Shown here: in pieces, positions 27,481 to 37,148 of the stretch
Numbering within the stretch: the stretch's first letter is position 1
Layout: every line of letters begins with the position of its first letter
Assembly (NCBI RefSeq): GCF_026262505.1
Contig: NC_067207.1
Location: forward strand, 1-64,000
Direction of reading: 5' to 3'
DNA from: Trichomonas vaginalis G3
Taxonomy: Eukaryota > Parabasalia > Trichomonadida > Trichomonadidae
Length of the DNA stretch: 64,000 nucleotides
The notes under the pieces: generated by a model
The model's database searches: none
Told to the model about the DNA's origin: nothing
What the model saw: the letters and a program-made list of their open reading frames with translations, nothing else
Made by a program: the position numbers and the translations under genes

Positions 27481-28218
27481 TGTTTCGTTTATGACCAAAA
27501 AAGGGTTACATGCTTAGTCTATTTTTCTGACAGGATACTCTAGATTTACATGATCTCTATTTCATATCTCCGTTTTTAGATTCTTCGACAGATTTTATGA
27601 TAGAAAACCAAGATTAACAAATTTCCGGCATGTTAATGAAGAAATCTGCAGCTACCCTCAATATTATTTCAATAATCAGTATCGTTTCTCTTACAATTTA
27701 TTTTTTTCTCAATAATTTAACAAGAAATAACAATACACACTTGGTTTTACGTATAAAAGCTAAGTGTCGAACTTAATCAACTTTACTTACTTAGCAAATG
27801 AATATTTTTGTGGTTGCGAGTTCTGAATGCTGAAGTTTTAGATTTCTCTATAAATGATATCATTGCACTTACAATGTTGTTCCAGCCTATCGCATAAATC
27901 ATAGAAAATCCAAAAAAAAATAATATAAAGAAAATTCATGTCATGAAGTTCAAAAAAATACCGTGTAACATTAAAATTTGTTATGCATAATACATTTTAG
28001 CTATTATTGATTTTTTTTAATTTTCGAGAAATTGAATAGTGAGTCCGATAGAGAAATTTTTAAAAATCCTAGTGCCTCATAGAAGTAATTTCCCTCGTCT
28101 CCCATACTTCCAAATGTATGCATATGACATAAACTTTTATGCATTACACAAGTGGCCAATAATATCTATAGAGTAAAAAATTAGAAATTTAATTTTTTTA
28201 TATGATAGTTATATTTCA
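27481..28218. other. AT-rich non-coding stretch
   Basis: No ORF with coding character, no clear repeats beyond short A/T tracts. Seems to be spacer between transposons. Confidence 0.5.
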
Positions 28219-28460
28219 GATTTGCGAGCGTAACTTTTTTCTCCATGGCATACTTGTTTTAAGAGCAAATGATCAAAATCGTCCTTCAATTATTGAAGGA
28301 GCTGATATCTTTTGAAAATTGAATTGAAAGGGTATTCAATTTTCAAATTTCCTCTCAATTTTGGAAACATATCAACTCTATGAATTAACAATTATGTGCC
28401 TTCACAGTTTATCAGTCATATAAGGTGCTTATAAAGAAAAAAGTTACGCTCGCAAAATAT
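28219..28460. mobile_element. Short TIR element (MITE-like, about 240 bp)
   Basis: TTTGCGAGCGTAACTTTTTT at about 28,220-28,241 is matched as reverse complement at about 28,436-28,458, 22 bp with no or one mismatch. The interior contains small inverted pairs (CCTTCAAT/ATTGAAGG and TTGAAAATTGAAT / ATTCAATTTTCAA), echoing the hairpin-rich interior of the larger elements. No ORF. Target duplication not resolved. Family unknown. Confidence 0.65.
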
Positions 28461-29506
28461 GTTTTTATATAGATTTCACATAAAATAATTATGTAATTTC
28501 TAAAAAGAATATTTTTGTTCTTGAATATTAAAGTGTATTGTAGTTTAAAAAGTTTTAAATATGTTGCTAAAATTTCAGGTTTATAGCTCATGTCTAGCAT
28601 GACTTCTTCGTATGCGCAAAAAATCTGACACGTAAGGGTATCCTTAAAGAGCTGAAAAAGTGACAAAACATTTTTCTGAAATGTTTACGAAGACTTAAAA
28701 TGGTACTTATGCCCATCTGACTATAATTAAAATTTTTGACAATTAAAATATACTTTGAACAGTAGGTTCAGGTTTTTATTTTTATTTTGGAAATATACGA
28801 GAAAGAATCTTCCATTTTTCCATATATTATCATGAATACGCATGATACTATAAATACGCATCTTTCAACACTGAATTCGACCAAGAGATTTGATATTATA
28901 TAATATAAAAGATAAAGAATGCAGTGACATAGTGTAAAAGACTACGCCATCCATTTTTTGAAGTACGAAGGGAGAATGTGTCAAGGAGTTAAAAGAGAAA
29001 TGAAGAATGCGGTTATTTTTTTTTAGAGATTTACATTACTTCATTCAATGATGCTGTTGTACATGTATAATAATAAAGTTAAAACAGTATGGAAGTTTAC
29101 AATTTTATAAGTAATGACAAGAGATAGAGCAGTAGAGTAATATTTTCTGGTCAAAGAGAACCAAATTTTAGAAATTTCATAATTTTGATCTGAAATTTCT
29201 GAGAAAAATTGGCCTACTTTAAGGGCATGATCTTGGAATAGCCTAGTATTGTCATTACTTGAGGAGATATTGCTCAAAAGCACAGCAAAAAGGCTGATAG
29301 AGCACCGACTCGGTTTGTTTATTCAATTTTGTGATCTATTCAAATCAACAAATTTAGAATTAGACAAGAATTCCAAAATAGATTCACTTTTGATACTCCG
29401 CTTCACTGCATCTCAAAAGTGACTACATTTTGTTAAAATTTGAATTAAAGTTAGATGGGCGTAAGTATAGCATTAAATACATTCAATATTTTTTTTACTT
29501 TTTTCT
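28461..29506. other. AT-rich spacer with one lone transposon-end motif
   Basis: Mostly AT-rich spacer without convincing genes. At 28,661-28,678 lies GAAAAAGTGACAAAACAT, an exact 18-bp match to the inner part of the right end of the MULE at 27,451-27,468 in opposite orientation. It may be a decayed end of a related element or the partner end of a 27,451-28,678 element. Confidence 0.45.
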
Positions 29507-29932
29507 GGGGGTTGTGCCATGTGAGGTGAAAATCACCATACACCGATTGGACCTTTTTAAAAAAAGATATGGTGAGTATTTGATTTGTTCCTTGGTATTT
29601 TGCACGCAGATAGACTAGGGTAATGCCGATCATTTCGTGTAGGAATTACGTAAAAAAAATTATGACCCAAGTTATTCACATTATAAAATTATATAAAGTG
29701 TGTCTAATTTCAATAATATTCATATGACCTTATAGTATGGTACCTATATAATAATAATACATATAGTTTATAGTAATATCTCAGTTTTTATAGTTTGATA
29801 TCTTATTAATTATGATCAATATGTGTGTATTAGTGTATATTTTACATGGCGCATATAGACTTGTGTTAGACACACACATTTATATATATTAAAATGAAAA
29901 ATGCGCAGATAATAAGGATCTCAAGATGTGAT

Positions 29933-30425
29933 GCCGAGCATCTGCTACTTATTTGGGGTAAGCAGCAGATGCTGGCATATATGTGTCATAGCAAGTGTAT
30001 CTATGCTAATAGATTACACTTGCTATGACTTTCCCGGAATCTCAAGATGATTCCGGGAAAAACAGTAATAACCTCTCAAAATGCTCGTTTCAATATCATA
30101 AAGCTGAGAAATGGGCTTTGACCTTGAGAAAAGGCCCATTTCCCAGCTTTATGATGAATTTTAGTTATCATTGCGAGTGTCTGCTGCAAATCTCGGTTGA
30201 AGCAGCAGGCACTCGCAACCGTATTCCACGGCAAGTGTATTTATGGTGTTGGAATGCACTTGCCGTGGCTTTTGTACAATCTCGTGATCTTACTGGAGTG
30301 AGCGGCAATGGAAGCCAAAACCACTCCACTCAGTACCAGAAAGCTATGAAGGAAGTCCTAACCTAGAGAAAGGGCTTCCTTCATAGCTTTCTGGGTGACA
30401 TGAGATTTGTAATTGTTGAACATTG
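29933..30425. repeat. Hairpin run in TIR element, first part
   Basis: At least eight successive stem-loops of different sequence: AGCATCTGCT/AGCAGATGCT (29,933-29,976), GTCATAGCAAGTGTA/TACACTTGCTATGAC (29,985-30,029), TTTCCCGGAATC/GATTCCGGGAAA (30,030-30,060, perfect), TCATAAAGCTG/CAGCTTTATGA (30,096-30,153), TTGCGAGTGTCTGCTGC/GCAGCAGGCACTCGCAA, CCACGGCAAGTG/CACTTGCCGTGG, a short GGAGTG/CACTCC, and CCAGAAAGCTATGAAGGAAG/CTTCCTTCATAGCTTTCTGG. Loops are 6-20 nt. Confidence 0.88.
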
Positions 30426-30432
30426 AGTATTT

Positions 30433-30910
30433 TGCAGGCTCTGGCCTTTGCTTGGGCCAGAGCTTCGTATTTGGATGTTCCCAGGGCCGGATTCCTCTCC
30501 TGCCGCCCTAGATCAGGACGGCATTTGAGAAAGCCGGCCCTGAGGACAGTAAGCGAAGCCCTGGCCTTTGCTAGGGCCAGAGCCTGTATTTGTATGTCTT
30601 TCAGGGCCGAGTTCTTGCGAGACCGTCGACATGATCGACGATCATCGCAAAACTCGGCCCTGAGGATTGTATTTGCAGGCTCTGGCCTTTGCTTGGGCCA
30701 GAGCTTCGTATGGGAACTCTCTCGGGGCTGGTTTCCTCTCCGGCCGCCCCGAATCAGGGCGGTCTTTGAGGAAACCGGCCCCGAGGATGGTTTGCGAAGC
30801 TCTGGCCTTAGCAATGGCCAGAGCTTGTGATTTTAATGAAGAGCCAAGTTCCTCTCGGATCGGGCCTAATGAGGACGACCGTCGAGGAACTTGGCTCTGA
30901 GCTGATGAAT
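30433..30910. repeat. GC-rich paired hairpins, four units of about 120 bp
   Basis: Each unit is a CTCTGGCCTTTGC/GGGCCAGAG stem-loop followed by a larger GC-rich stem-loop (first: CAGGGCCGG.../CCGGCCCTG; third: GGGGCTGGTTTCC.../GGAAACCGGCCCC; fourth: GAGCCAAGTTCCTC.../GAGGAACTTGGCTC). The outer arms are kept paired while sequence drifts from unit to unit. GC content is far above the surrounding AT-rich DNA. Apparent ORFs on both strands are by-products. Confidence 0.88.
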
Positions 30911-30914
30911 TGTA

Positions 30915-31005
30915 AACTCTGGCCTCGATGAAGGCCAGAGTTTTTAAGGGAATGTTTTGATGGGATGAGCCTATGCTCAGTAAGCTCATCCCATCAAAAC
31001 ATTCG
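30915..31005. repeat. Two strong stem-loops incl. 21-bp perfect stem
   Basis: ACTCTGGCCT/AGGCCAGAGT near 30,915-30,942, then GAATGTTTTGATGGGATGAG C.../GCTCATCCCATCAAAACATTC at 30,950-31,004, a perfect 21-bp stem with a 13-nt loop. Confidence 0.9.
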
Positions 31006-31295
31006 TTTAAAAATTGAATTAAAAATTATCGTATGCATTGAAAAATTAAAAAAATAAAAATGAACAATATTATTATATAATGAGAATAGAATAAATTATC
31101 ATAAAATTGAATAAAATTATCCAAAAAAATTGAAAATTTTAAAAATTAAATAAAAAATAACAAATTTCATAAGAAAATTAAGGAATAGAGAAATATTAGA
31201 TAGAAAGAGTATGTTTATTTATGATTATAAGATTGAAATAATGAGATTTTGAGAGTTTTAAGAAGAATGTGATCTTTATATTTTTTTGGAGGAAG
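31006..31295. other. Very AT-rich gap inside the TIR element
   Basis: Poly-A/T-rich spacer between two hairpin runs; no ORF or repeat of note. Confidence 0.5.
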
Positions 31296-31985
31296 GTTTT
31301 ACAAGAAAGGAGTTAACAAATGCAGGGTATTGTCCCTTTACCCTGCATTTGTAAACTCCTTTCTCGAATTGAAATTCGATGTTTAACATTCTTTGAAAAA
31401 AGTGCAAGCTATTCGAGAAAGGAGTTTACAAATGCAGGGTAAAGGAACAATACCCTGCATTTGTAAACTCCTTTCTCGAATTGAAATTCAATGAATCACA
31501 TTCAAGTGAAAAAGTGCAAGCAATTCCTGATTTGCTCATATATGTGCAGGGTCCTAGTGATAGACCCTGCAAATATATGAGCAAATCAGGAATTATGTCC
31601 GACACATTCGCATCGAAGAACAAAAGTGCGCGCTTTTCCCATTCTGCACATATTGGTGCAGGGTGCCAGTGATAGACCCTGCCTATATATGTGCAGAATG
31701 GGAAAAGTGTTTGCAACATTCGCATCGAAAGGTAAAAGTGCAAGCTTTTCCCATTCTGCACATATTGGTGCAGGGTGCCAGTGATAGACCCTGCACCTAT
31801 GCGTACAGAATGGAAAAACTATCTACTTTGAATATTCTGCATCGAAATCTCTTGGTCAATATACAATTAAATACAATGATCACATCGATATTTGGAGATA
31901 CAAGATAAGTATCTCCAAATGCCGATGTGATCATATATGATTGTCGATAAAAATTTGAAATCTCAAATAAGATGCAGATTAAAAA
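31296..31985. repeat. Hairpin run in TIR element, last part
   Basis: Six stem-loops. Two related copies (31,300-31,370 and 31,408-31,477) pair GAAAGGAGTTTACAAATGCA with its complement around a CAGGGTA inner stem. Then AATTCCTGATTTGCTCATAT.../complement (31,522-31,594), two related copies with TTTTCCCATTCTGCACATAT arms (31,634-31,709 and 31,745-31,818) that share a GCAGGGTGCCAGTGATAGACCCTGC inner loop region (core GCAGGGT/ACCCTGC), and ATGATCACATCG...TTTGGAGATAC / complement (31,876-31,933). Confidence 0.88.
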
Positions 31986-32447
31986 ATGGATATGTGACCA
32001 AAATGAGTTTACAAACACAATATAGAGTATATATATAGATACCTCATTGTATTCAAAATGAAATAAAACAAATTTTTTGAAATTCATATCTTATATAAAA
32101 CACATTATTCCTCAATACTATATGAGTAAATATGGCTTGATTAGTATAGATATATGCACATATATTTGGCCCCCAATATAAATTCTATGTTTTCGGGAAA
32201 GCAAAAGGTCCAATCGGTGTATGATAAATTTCACCTCACATGGCACCGCCCCCTTTTTTCTGAGTTTACAAAAAAAATCCCGAAAACTTTCTTGTAAAAA
32301 CTTTACAATGATGATGAAAATTTTGTAAAGCTCACAATTTGACTCTTGAATTTGTACTATTAGAAATGTAATTATTTTTTTTAAAAATCTTAAGACCGAA
32401 TCATTAAATACGTTTTTTCCCCTTCTGAATTCACTAAATTTTTTCCA

Positions 32448-32855
32448 ATGTTAATTTTCTTTGTTCCATTTATAATTTCAGACTGCCCTGAAGGATCAGT
32501 CTATGATATTCCTTCAAATGTTACATCAATTGGAAGTTCTGCATTTTCTGCTTGTTATAGACTTACAAGTATAACGATTCCTTCAAGTGTTACATCAATT
32601 GGAAGTTCTGCATTTTCTGCTTGTTATAGACTTACAAGTATAACAATTCCTTCAAGTGTTACATCAATTGGAAGTTCTGCATTTTCTAGATGTACTGGTC
32701 TTACAAGTATAACAATTCCTTCAAGTGTTACATCAATTGGAGGTTCTGCATTTTCTGGTTGTAAACGTCTTACAAGTATAACAATTCCTTCAAGTGTTAC
32801 ATCAATTGGAAGTTCTGTCATAAGACGAAATGGTGGAAGTGAGGTGAAGTTTTAA
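32448..32855 (+). pseudogene. BspA-like LRR gene, truncated by a repeat element
   Basis: Starts with a short signal-peptide-like hydrophobic stretch ([11 protein letters not shown]), followed by four to five nearly identical 23-residue TpLRR repeats (pattern [18 protein letters not shown]), encoded by a 69-bp tandem repeat. BspA-like proteins form the largest surface-protein family of T. vaginalis and are usually several hundred residues long. Here the LRR sequence stops abruptly at 32,818 where a 25-bp motif begins that is found again at 51,403; the last residues ([11 protein letters not shown]) come from that motif. This looks like a 3'-truncated gene. Confidence 0.85.
32818..32842 (+). repeat. 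25-bp element-end motif (copy 1)
   Basis: TCATAAGACGAAATGGTGGA plus AGTGA, identical to 51,403-51,427. It forms the breakpoint of the LRR gene at 32,448. Sequence after the motif differs between the copies, and no inverted partner is visible, so it may be one end of a transposon or a short interspersed repeat. Confidence 0.7.
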
Positions 32856-33307
32856 TTGATATAATAATCACCTCTATCAAAAAAATGCTGCATGCAATTT
32901 CAAAACCCATCGTTTCAATAGAATGGTTCGATTTTCAATGCTAATTGAAATTTTAGTCATAACGAAATATAAGGCATATATGAAAAATTAACCATATTCA
33001 TTTCAATGAATAGATGATAATTTCACAAAAAAATTCTGAACTCAGAAATCTTTTCTATTTAAAACATGTTTAATTATGTAAACATATTATATTTAATATA
33101 TTTCTTATAGAAGTATTGAAATATATTTCCCATTATTTTAACCAAATTCTGATCATTTATATATAATTATTTCTTATTTCTTATTTGGTCGTTTACGAAA
33201 TTATTTGGTTCGGTAAATTTCAGAAGATCATCGTCTTGATTTCACAATAAATTGAAAAGTAATAACATGTAAATAAAAATAATGTTTATTAGGATAGAAA
33301 ATAACAA
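32856..33307. other. AT-rich intergenic stretch
   Basis: Begins with a small GAGGTGA/TCACCTC stem-loop (32,840-32,875); otherwise AT-rich with no coding signal. Confidence 0.45.
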
Positions 33308-33757
33308 TTATGCTGTATTTGCGGAGGAGGATGATCCTTCGTCTTCAAGTACGACATATTTTATATATTTCGAAATTTGAGACCAATTGTCTTGGTACCA
33401 TTTTAGAATGACTGATTTTCGTCGTCGTGCATCACGATCAAGTTTAACCTGGGCATATGGCTTAATAGCTTCTGCAATTGAAACTAATTCATCTTGGGTT
33501 ATTTTTTGTCCAAAATGCTGGCAGAGAGTAGGCCATGCTTCACTTAAAGAAGCATTAAAGCCTGATACTCTTTGTTGTACGCGGGCAATTTCGTTATCTC
33601 TGTCACGTCGTCGTTTACGAAATGCTGATTCCTCTTTATAGCTTGCAGTGTGGGATGGTTTTGTCTTCTGTATTGGTTTTTGTTCTGTTTCAGTTATATT
33701 TGGCTTGCTCGGAGGCGTCTTTGCTAGCAAAGAATCAATGTCAAAAGACATTGACAA
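33308..33757 (-). CDS. Hypothetical protein (149 aa), helical, Arg-rich
   Basis: A whole ORF starting MSMSFDIDSLLAKTPP. The first 45 residues are Pro/Lys/Thr-rich and probably disordered; from about 46 there is a strongly basic helix (RKRRRDRDNEIARVQQRV), then Trp-containing helices (EAWPTLCQHFGQ, LKWYQDNWSQISKYIKY) and an acidic/Ser tail. The basic-helix-then-tryptophan pattern hints at a small helical DNA-binding protein, but I recognise no family. The following 380 bp up to the next gene have no visible gene. Confidence 0.6.
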   Translation of the reverse strand: MSMSFDIDSLLAKTPPSKPNITETEQKPIQKTKPSHTASYKEESAFRKRRRDRDNEIARVQQRVSGFNASLSEAWPTLCQHFGQKITQDELVSIAEAIKPYAQVKLDRDARRRKSVILKWYQDNWSQISKYIKYVVLEDEGSSSSANTA

Positions 33758-34140
33758 AAAAAATATGAATATTTACGGTTTTTATAATCATCCTCTTCAC
33801 AAAAAAAATTGAGATAAAATTGAATAAACAAATAATCAGTTGAAATCCGCAAATGTTTATTTTGATCATAGTGCTATCTTTGCCTTATCAGCATGATGTT
33901 GATTTAAAAGCGTAATTGAATAATAATTGATTGTAAAATTTCAAAAGAAGCAATGACAAGCAAGAATTTGCGTCTATGACATGCAGCTGGTTGATTAACT
34001 AGTTCCTCATCAACAAAATTCTATAAAATTGCATGCAAGAATTACAATTGAATAAATTACGAAAAATTATGTGAGTAAAGTCTAAATTTGAGTCGAAATC
34101 CGCAATACAATATAGTATAACAAATGAAAATGCAGTGGTT

Positions 34141-34878
34141 CTAGAAAAGTAGTAGTCCATTATTGGCTATAAATTTCATCGTTGCTGTTTCATCCATATT
34201 ATTCAACATTAATAACTCAATAGCATGATCTTTGGCAATTCCAAAATTTCTACATAGCTTGTTAATGAATTTATTCTGATCTGGAGATAGTTGACTCATT
34301 GCTTGAGATTTAACAGCTTCTTGTTCTCGTTCATACTGCTCTTGCTTTTCTCTTAGGATTTGCAACTCAGCTTCATTTTGCTTTGGACTTTCTGGAACAA
34401 TTTCCTCATTCTCTGATTTTTCCACAATTTCAATAACTTCTAAATCACTCTTAGCTACATTTTCGGGTGACTTCGCTAATAGTACTTGATTAAGAATTGG
34501 ATTGGTTTGTGGATTAAATAAAGCGCGAATATCAGTTTTTGGATTTGGACTACTTGGGGTAGATGCTTCTGTTTCAAGTTTTGCCAATATTATATCTCGT
34601 AATTCTAATGCTCGCAGGGGTGGAAATGAAATATTGCGATGAGGTAATTTTGTTAATGAATATATCAAATAACCTGAATTTCCTAGATCTATTTTACCAA
34701 GTACCTTTTCGTTTTTTAGTATTTTCCCATGAAATGATAATTTAATATTTGCTGGTTGTTGAAAAATCAGTTTTGATAAAGATTTCTTCAAATCAAGAAT
34801 AGTTTGCTGTGGGTCAGCCATGAATTTATATGTTTTTGAATAAATATCTCTGATTTTGATCTCAATCTGAGAACTCAT
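34141..34878 (-). CDS. UBL-UBA ubiquitin-receptor-like protein
   Basis: A 245-residue ORF. Residues 1-75 fit a ubiquitin-like fold (IEIKIRD..., TILDLKKSLSK, IKLSFHGKILKNEKVLGKIDLGN, GYLIYSL), with the K-x-IL-x-N/D-x3-L pattern of UBL domains. A Pro/Ser and then Glu-rich coiled linker (90-195) leads to a C-terminal UBA domain (about 203-245: NKFINKLCRNFGIAKDHAIELL...MDETATMKFIANN). This layout is that of proteasome shuttle factors (Rad23/Dsk2/ubiquilin type), which bring ubiquitinated cargo to the proteasome. No STI1 or XPC-binding domain is obvious, so the exact subfamily is open. Confidence 0.75.
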   Translation of the reverse strand: MSSQIEIKIRDIYSKTYKFMADPQQTILDLKKSLSKLIFQQPANIKLSFHGKILKNEKVLGKIDLGNSGYLIYSLTKLPHRNISFPPLRALELRDIILAKLETEASTPSSPNPKTDIRALFNPQTNPILNQVLLAKSPENVAKSDLEVIEIVEKSENEEIVPESPKQNEAELQILREKQEQYEREQEAVKSQAMSQLSPDQNKFINKLCRNFGIAKDHAIELLMLNNMDETATMKFIANNGLLLF

Positions 34879-35155
34879 TTCAAAAAACGTATTATATTAA
34901 TGAATAATCGAAGCTTAAAAATAAATTATTGCTGGTAAGCTTTATTGAAATCCATTTTAAATTCTTCAATACTTTTGATTTAAATAAAATTCATTTTGGG
35001 ATTTATATGTATTATGATTTTGAAGAAAATTTGAATTCCAACTCTTCAATTTAATTGGTTTTTCGTATTAAAATTGGAAGAAAATCATGAATAAATAAAA
35101 AAATCGATTTAAAAAGTTAATCTAAAATTTTCATAATAAATAAATAGATTTTTAC

Positions 35156-36541
35156 TCACACTGTAGTATTCTCTGAAGTAATGTTAGTTGCAGTCAAGTT
35201 TTGCTCTCCATCCGGAGATTCTAAAGTAATTTGTTGTTGAGATGGCTGTGTTATGATGTTTGGACGGCCTGGAAGCTGCATGCCTGGTCTCCACTCGATA
35301 CCATTGTGAAGATCGGCTTCATTATTTGTTGCAGCCTCAATTTCGGAGAGTTGCATATCATCGACGTGCTCCATGCTCTCCTCTATAGCGCTGTATCCAT
35401 TATTCTCTCTATCTCTGATTCTAAAGATCCATGCGAGCATAAATGAAATTACTTGGTCCAAAGCTTGGTCCACGAAGGTGTTAAGCCATCCAACAGGGCC
35501 AAACTCGACAACACAGAACTTAACAAGTATGGAAATTGTGTAAACAATGAGGGCAATTTCAAATGAAATGTACATTGCGTGTTTCTTTTGAACTGGTGTT
35601 GTTGTTGGATCGATACCTGCATTTCTGATGGCAATCATGTGGGCCCAGATCATTAAACTTGCTTGTTGTGTGTAAATAATTAATTTAATCGAATAAGCTG
35701 AAAGAGAAATGAAGAAGATGACATCTGTAATTATGCGTGCAACCCCTTCGAAGTTGCAATACTCTTGAACAAGTTTGGCACCGATATAAGCTGAAGAAAG
35801 TACAATGCAAATAATTAACTCGTAAATCTTGATACTATCCACAAGAATGCACCATCCTGATGCAGCAAGTACGATTGCAAAGGAGAAGATGATTTCTTTG
35901 AACGCATGAGAGAAGAATAAGATAATAAATGGGAATATGTTTGTTTCTGAAACATTATTACGAGCAACGGATATTACATATGCTACATTATTGGCAAATG
36001 TTAAAATGAAGACAGCTGTAAAGACGTAATGTATATAAATTTGAACATTAAAGTTTCTAAGCCAATTAATTAGCCAAAATGCAAGAAGAATTCCAGAAAT
36101 TGCCGCCATTACTGGAGCTGTTATAAGAAGGTTTTCGTATCTGAAATCAAGCAAGCCGTTCGGATTTGTGAGGTTATATTCAATTTTTACAAAATTGTAT
36201 TTATCATCGAACGCAAATACGTAAAGATAGTATGCATCTTTAACAGAGATGTTGCCAGCTAAGAGTAAATATGGATTTGTGTTGTCAAAAGATTGAATTT
36301 GATAAATTTTAGATAAATTATAATTTTCGACGAAATTATTTGCGCTTGTATTGATCCGCATTGCTGTGGCATTCTTCCATTCTGATTTTGACATCCATCC
36401 TACGATCAATTTAGTAGCATTTGTTGATACATTAACACTATATGTTGCATTCTCTTTAAAACCAAAGGAAATGATTCCTTGGAAGTAGGATGTTGTTTTA
36501 ACTTCACGTGTTGCTCTAATAGAAAGTAATGATGCTAGCAT
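35156..36541 (-). CDS. Seven-transmembrane GOST/Lung-7TM-like protein
   Basis: A 461-residue ORF with a short hydrophobic N-terminus, an extracellular/luminal N-glycosylation-rich domain (about 15-135; many N-x-S/T), and seven predicted helices at roughly 138-160, 168-192, 202-230, 238-258, 266-290, 322-345 and 350-375. The cytosolic tail (380-461) is acidic and Pro/Gln-rich. The ectodomain followed by 7TM, and the small-residue-rich third helix ending in ASGWCIL, are reminiscent of the TMEM87/GPR107-108 (GOST, Lung_7-TM_R) family of Golgi/endosome proteins. That assignment is tentative; a parabasalid-specific GPCR-like protein is the alternative. Confidence 0.6.
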   Translation of the reverse strand: MLASLLSIRATREVKTTSYFQGIISFGFKENATYSVNVSTNATKLIVGWMSKSEWKNATAMRINTSANNFVENYNLSKIYQIQSFDNTNPYLLLAGNISVKDAYYLYVFAFDDKYNFVKIEYNLTNPNGLLDFRYENLLITAPVMAAISGILLAFWLINWLRNFNVQIYIHYVFTAVFILTFANNVAYVISVARNNVSETNIFPFIILFFSHAFKEIIFSFAIVLAASGWCILVDSIKIYELIICIVLSSAYIGAKLVQEYCNFEGVARIITDVIFFISLSAYSIKLIIYTQQASLMIWAHMIAIRNAGIDPTTTPVQKKHAMYISFEIALIVYTISILVKFCVVEFGPVGWLNTFVDQALDQVISFMLAWIFRIRDRENNGYSAIEESMEHVDDMQLSEIEAATNNEADLHNGIEWRPGMQLPGRPNIITQPSQQQITLESPDGEQNLTATNITSENTTV

Positions 36542-37148
36542 TTTTAAAAAAAATTTTTATCGGCGATATCTAAAATTGTAAACGAATTGAATACTTTACA
36601 AATTACAATAAAAGAGTGTTTATATAAAAAGTAATGTTAATAGCATTGCAATGTAAAATTCTTTTATATTAGCCCAATAAACATACACTAAAATCTTTAA
36701 TTTAGAAATCCAGAATTTTTATTACGAAATATCCAGCTTTCATAGTTATTTCGTAATAAAAATCGTTTTAATAGAATTTATATACTAATGATCAAAATTC
36801 AAGTAGACATGTTATACCAATGAGCTATACAATGTATGAATTAGATGAATTTTACTTGTCTCTTTCTAAATGATGTATTTTTGTTAAAAATGAAAAATAT
36901 TGTAAGAAAATTCCAACCATTCAGCCAAGATAAGTCATGTTAGCCTTCTATTGTCATTAGTGAAAGGATATTTTGATAATTATGATACAAATTAAATTCG
37001 AGTAAATCGAAAAGTATCATTTCATGAGTTCTAACCAGATTATTTTTATTCATTGTTGGAATTATAATACATTTTAGGGCTTTTTAGCCGGGTTCTCCGA
37101 AATAAAATGAACAGACGGTTTTGACGTCAGCAGAAAAAAAAAGTTCAA
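36542..37148. other. Intergenic region with promoter-like block upstream of SEC31
   Basis: AT-rich, no ORF. Near its right end (37,080-37,130) lies TTTTTAGCCGGG, AAATAAAATG and CAGACGGTTTTGAC; AGACGG fits the reported T. vaginalis M3 core promoter motif. A similar block occurs at 47,836-47,880. Confidence 0.45.

Larger units (their letters stand above)
29507..32253. mobile_element. Non-autonomous TIR element with hairpin cargo
   Basis: Left end at 29,507 (GGGGGTTGTGCCATGTGAGG...) and right end at 32,253 are 51-bp inverted repeats with about five mismatches; the shared cores are GTGCCATGTGAGGTGAAA and CATACACCGATTGGACCTTT. Directly outside both ends is the same 8-bp sequence TTTTTTCT (29,499-29,506 and 32,254-32,261), a target-site duplication. 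There is no transposase gene. About 2 kb of the interior is a succession of stem-loops (29,933-31,985). The 8-bp duplication fits hAT-like or some MULE elements; family unproven. Confidence 0.85.

Noticed and set aside
30344-30989. Overlapping ORFs of 77-156 aa on both strands
   Set aside because: Produced by GC-rich palindromic repeats; both strands open at once and the translations are themselves repetitive.
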